The notes beneath the pieces were generated by a model. The model saw nothing but the letters and a program-made list of their open reading frames with translations, made no database searches and was not told the DNA's origin. This document shows positions 5,552-6,233 of a stretch of DNA of 6,233 bases, one piece after another (the first letter of the stretch is position 1; each line of letters opens with the position of its first letter). The translations under genes were made by a program, and so were the position numbers. The DNA is from an uncultured Clostridia bacterium (GTDB lineage: Bacteria > Bacillota > Clostridia > Oscillospirales > Oscillospiraceae), in assembly GCA_947176425.1 (NCBI GenBank), contig CAMWQV010000132.1:1-6233 (forward strand), written 5' to 3'.

Positions 5552-5607
5552 ACGGGGATGGAAGAAAGGGGGTATGGCCTGGCTGATCCGTTTTCTTCCA
5601 TCCCCGT
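5552..5607. repeat. 16-bp inverted repeat pair A/B
   Basis: ACGGGGATGGAAGAAA at 5552-5567 is repeated exactly in reverse complement at 5592-5607, with a 24-base loop. Just to the left lies a small dyad TACTT-GCGT-AAGTA (5539-5552). Two further copies of the motif lie at 6082-6097 and 6153-6167. There is no T-run, so a simple terminator is unlikely. Confidence 0.75.
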
Positions 5608-5745
5608 CAAATCCTGGCCGTTGCATCAGACGGACTTTCCCCGTGGACGGGATTGGGCCGGGCATCCGGTTCCGCCGGAGTTCCGCTTCCATGGCGGAGG
5701 GCTTCGCGGCCTCGGTCCGGGCCGATTCCGTCTCCGGTGGATCCT

Positions 5746-6024
5746 TCAAGTATTCCGGAAGTCCGGCCGGGGTGCCGCCGATGCGGAGGATTTCGCCGGC
5801 AACGCCGTTCCGTTCTTTTCAAATATCCGGCATATCGTCCGCATATCGGCTATGTGTTTTTCGTGGGCAGCGATCTCCGCCGCGTGTTCGGCCCTGTATT
5901 GCCGCCGCAGCGCCTTGACGTCTACCGACGGCATCGCGGTCGGCATCGCTTTCACGTCATGGCCCAGCTTCTTTAGTTGTTCATGCAAGTCCGTCGCCAT
6001 CTGTTCTTCCAGGGACATCATCAT
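5746..6024 (-). CDS. Small protein of unknown function, 92 aa
   Basis: I do not recognise this family. Codon choice is GC-rich like the recombinase, and a strong ribosome site GGAAGGAG (6039-6032) lies seven bases before the first of three consecutive ATGs (6024, 6021, 6018), which supports a real gene. The protein is hydrophilic and largely helical: MSLEEQMATDLHEQLKKLGHDV, a proline-containing linker (AMPTAMPSVDV), then a charged Ala/His/Glu-rich helix (RRQYRAEHAAEIAAHEKHIADM) and a disordered tail ending APRPDFRNT. There is no signal peptide or membrane segment. Its TGA overlaps a TTG of the next minus-strand frame. It sits between the two motif pairs beside the recombinase, so an accessory role in the element is plausible, but no function can be assigned. 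Confidence 0.6.
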   Translation of the reverse strand: MMMSLEEQMATDLHEQLKKLGHDVKAMPTAMPSVDVKALRRQYRAEHAAEIAAHEKHIADMRTICRIFEKNGTALPAKSSASAAPRPDFRNT

Positions 6025-6233
6025 TTCTCTGCTCCTTCCTTTGATTTTTTTGGTTTATGGGGGCGAACGGGCCGCCGGTCTTCTTATCCATCCCCGTGGC
6101 TGCCGGTGAAGCGATCAGGCCGGTGTTCCCGACCGTACGGAAAGGCGTTACGACGGGATGGAAGAAAAGAAGGAAGACTGCCCGTGTTTTCGTTCGTGAT
6201 GCAGGACGAGTGGGATCATCTTCTGCGAGGGCT
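5981..6233 (-). CDS. Possible C-terminal part of an unknown gene (partial)
   Basis: The minus strand is open from the window edge to a TGA at 5983-5981, 83 codons in the +1-shifted frame relative to the 92-aa gene, which it overlaps by 44 bases. The end reads TPFRTVGNTGLIASPAATG, MDKKTGGPFAPINQKNQ and a polar tail, with GC-rich third positions from about 6150 on. The upstream part (FLLFFHPVV) falls on motif copy D and looks less coding, and another frame is open there until 6148. An internal ATG at 6091-6089 could start a 36-aa peptide, but without a ribosome site. No homology is recognised. Confidence 0.3.
   Translation of the reverse strand, partial: ALAEDDPTRPASRTKTRAVFLLFFHPVVTPFRTVGNTGLIASPAATGMDKKTGGPFAPINQKNQRKEQRNDDVPGRTDGDGLA
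6032..6039 (-). promoter_or_regulatory. Ribosome binding site of the 92-aa gene
   Basis: GGAAGGAG lies seven bases before the ATG at 6024. This is the main evidence that the small ORF is translated. Confidence 0.65.
6082..6167. repeat. Inverted repeat pair C/D of the 16-bp motif
   Basis: Copy C (6082-6097) shares TCCATCCCCGT with copy B. Copy D (6153-6167) reads ACGGGATGGAAGAAA, one G shorter than copies A and B. C and D face each other as A and B do, 55 bases apart, so the motif occurs four times in about 620 bp around the 92-aa gene. Confidence 0.6.

Noticed and set aside
1..6233. CRISPR array, tRNA, rRNA or known riboswitch
   Set aside because: No regularly spaced repeats with unique spacers, no cloverleaf and no rRNA-like stretch were seen on either strand by eye.

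Overview
The window looks like an accessory region of a gut-type Firmicute (class Clostridia, probably Lachnospiraceae or Oscillospiraceae). This is inferred from the style of the tyrosine integrase, the IS630 transposase, the VirB4 fragment and the strong AGGAGG-type ribosome sites; no core gene is present to fix the species. Most of it is debris of several mobile elements stacked on each other, and no complete conjugative system remains.

Layout. 1-601: 5' end of an IS630-family insertion sequence on the minus strand, its transposase split into two frames by an A8 slippery run. 602-1165: catalytic C-terminal part of an ICE-type tyrosine integrase, cut off by that insertion. 1166-1509: no gene, but many dyads, three AAGGGAA boxes and a 123-bp interrupted inverted repeat. 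1510-1947: a GNAT acetyltransferase (minus) with a good promoter and ribosome site. 2031-2480: no convincing gene; inverted repeats and, at its end, the terminator of the next gene. 2492-3304: a PD-(D/E)XK nuclease-family protein (minus) with a near-consensus promoter and an ambiguous start codon. 3325-3499: non-coding, hairpin-rich. 3500-3772: a sense fragment of a VirB4-type conjugation ATPase holding the Walker A motif. 3733-5439: a large serine recombinase (minus), GC-rich, whose last codons run into the virB4 fragment. 5440-6233: a GC-rich tail with a short unknown gene (5746-6024), a possible partial ORF upstream of it, and four copies of a 15-16 bp motif arranged as two inverted pairs.

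The genes do not form a pathway. The simplest history is an ICE remnant (integrase, virB4) that picked up small passengers (GNAT, nuclease), an IS630 copy in the integrase, and a separate GC-rich element carrying the serine recombinase inserted in virB4. The least explained part is the right end: the four-copy motif around an unknown small gene next to the serine recombinase.
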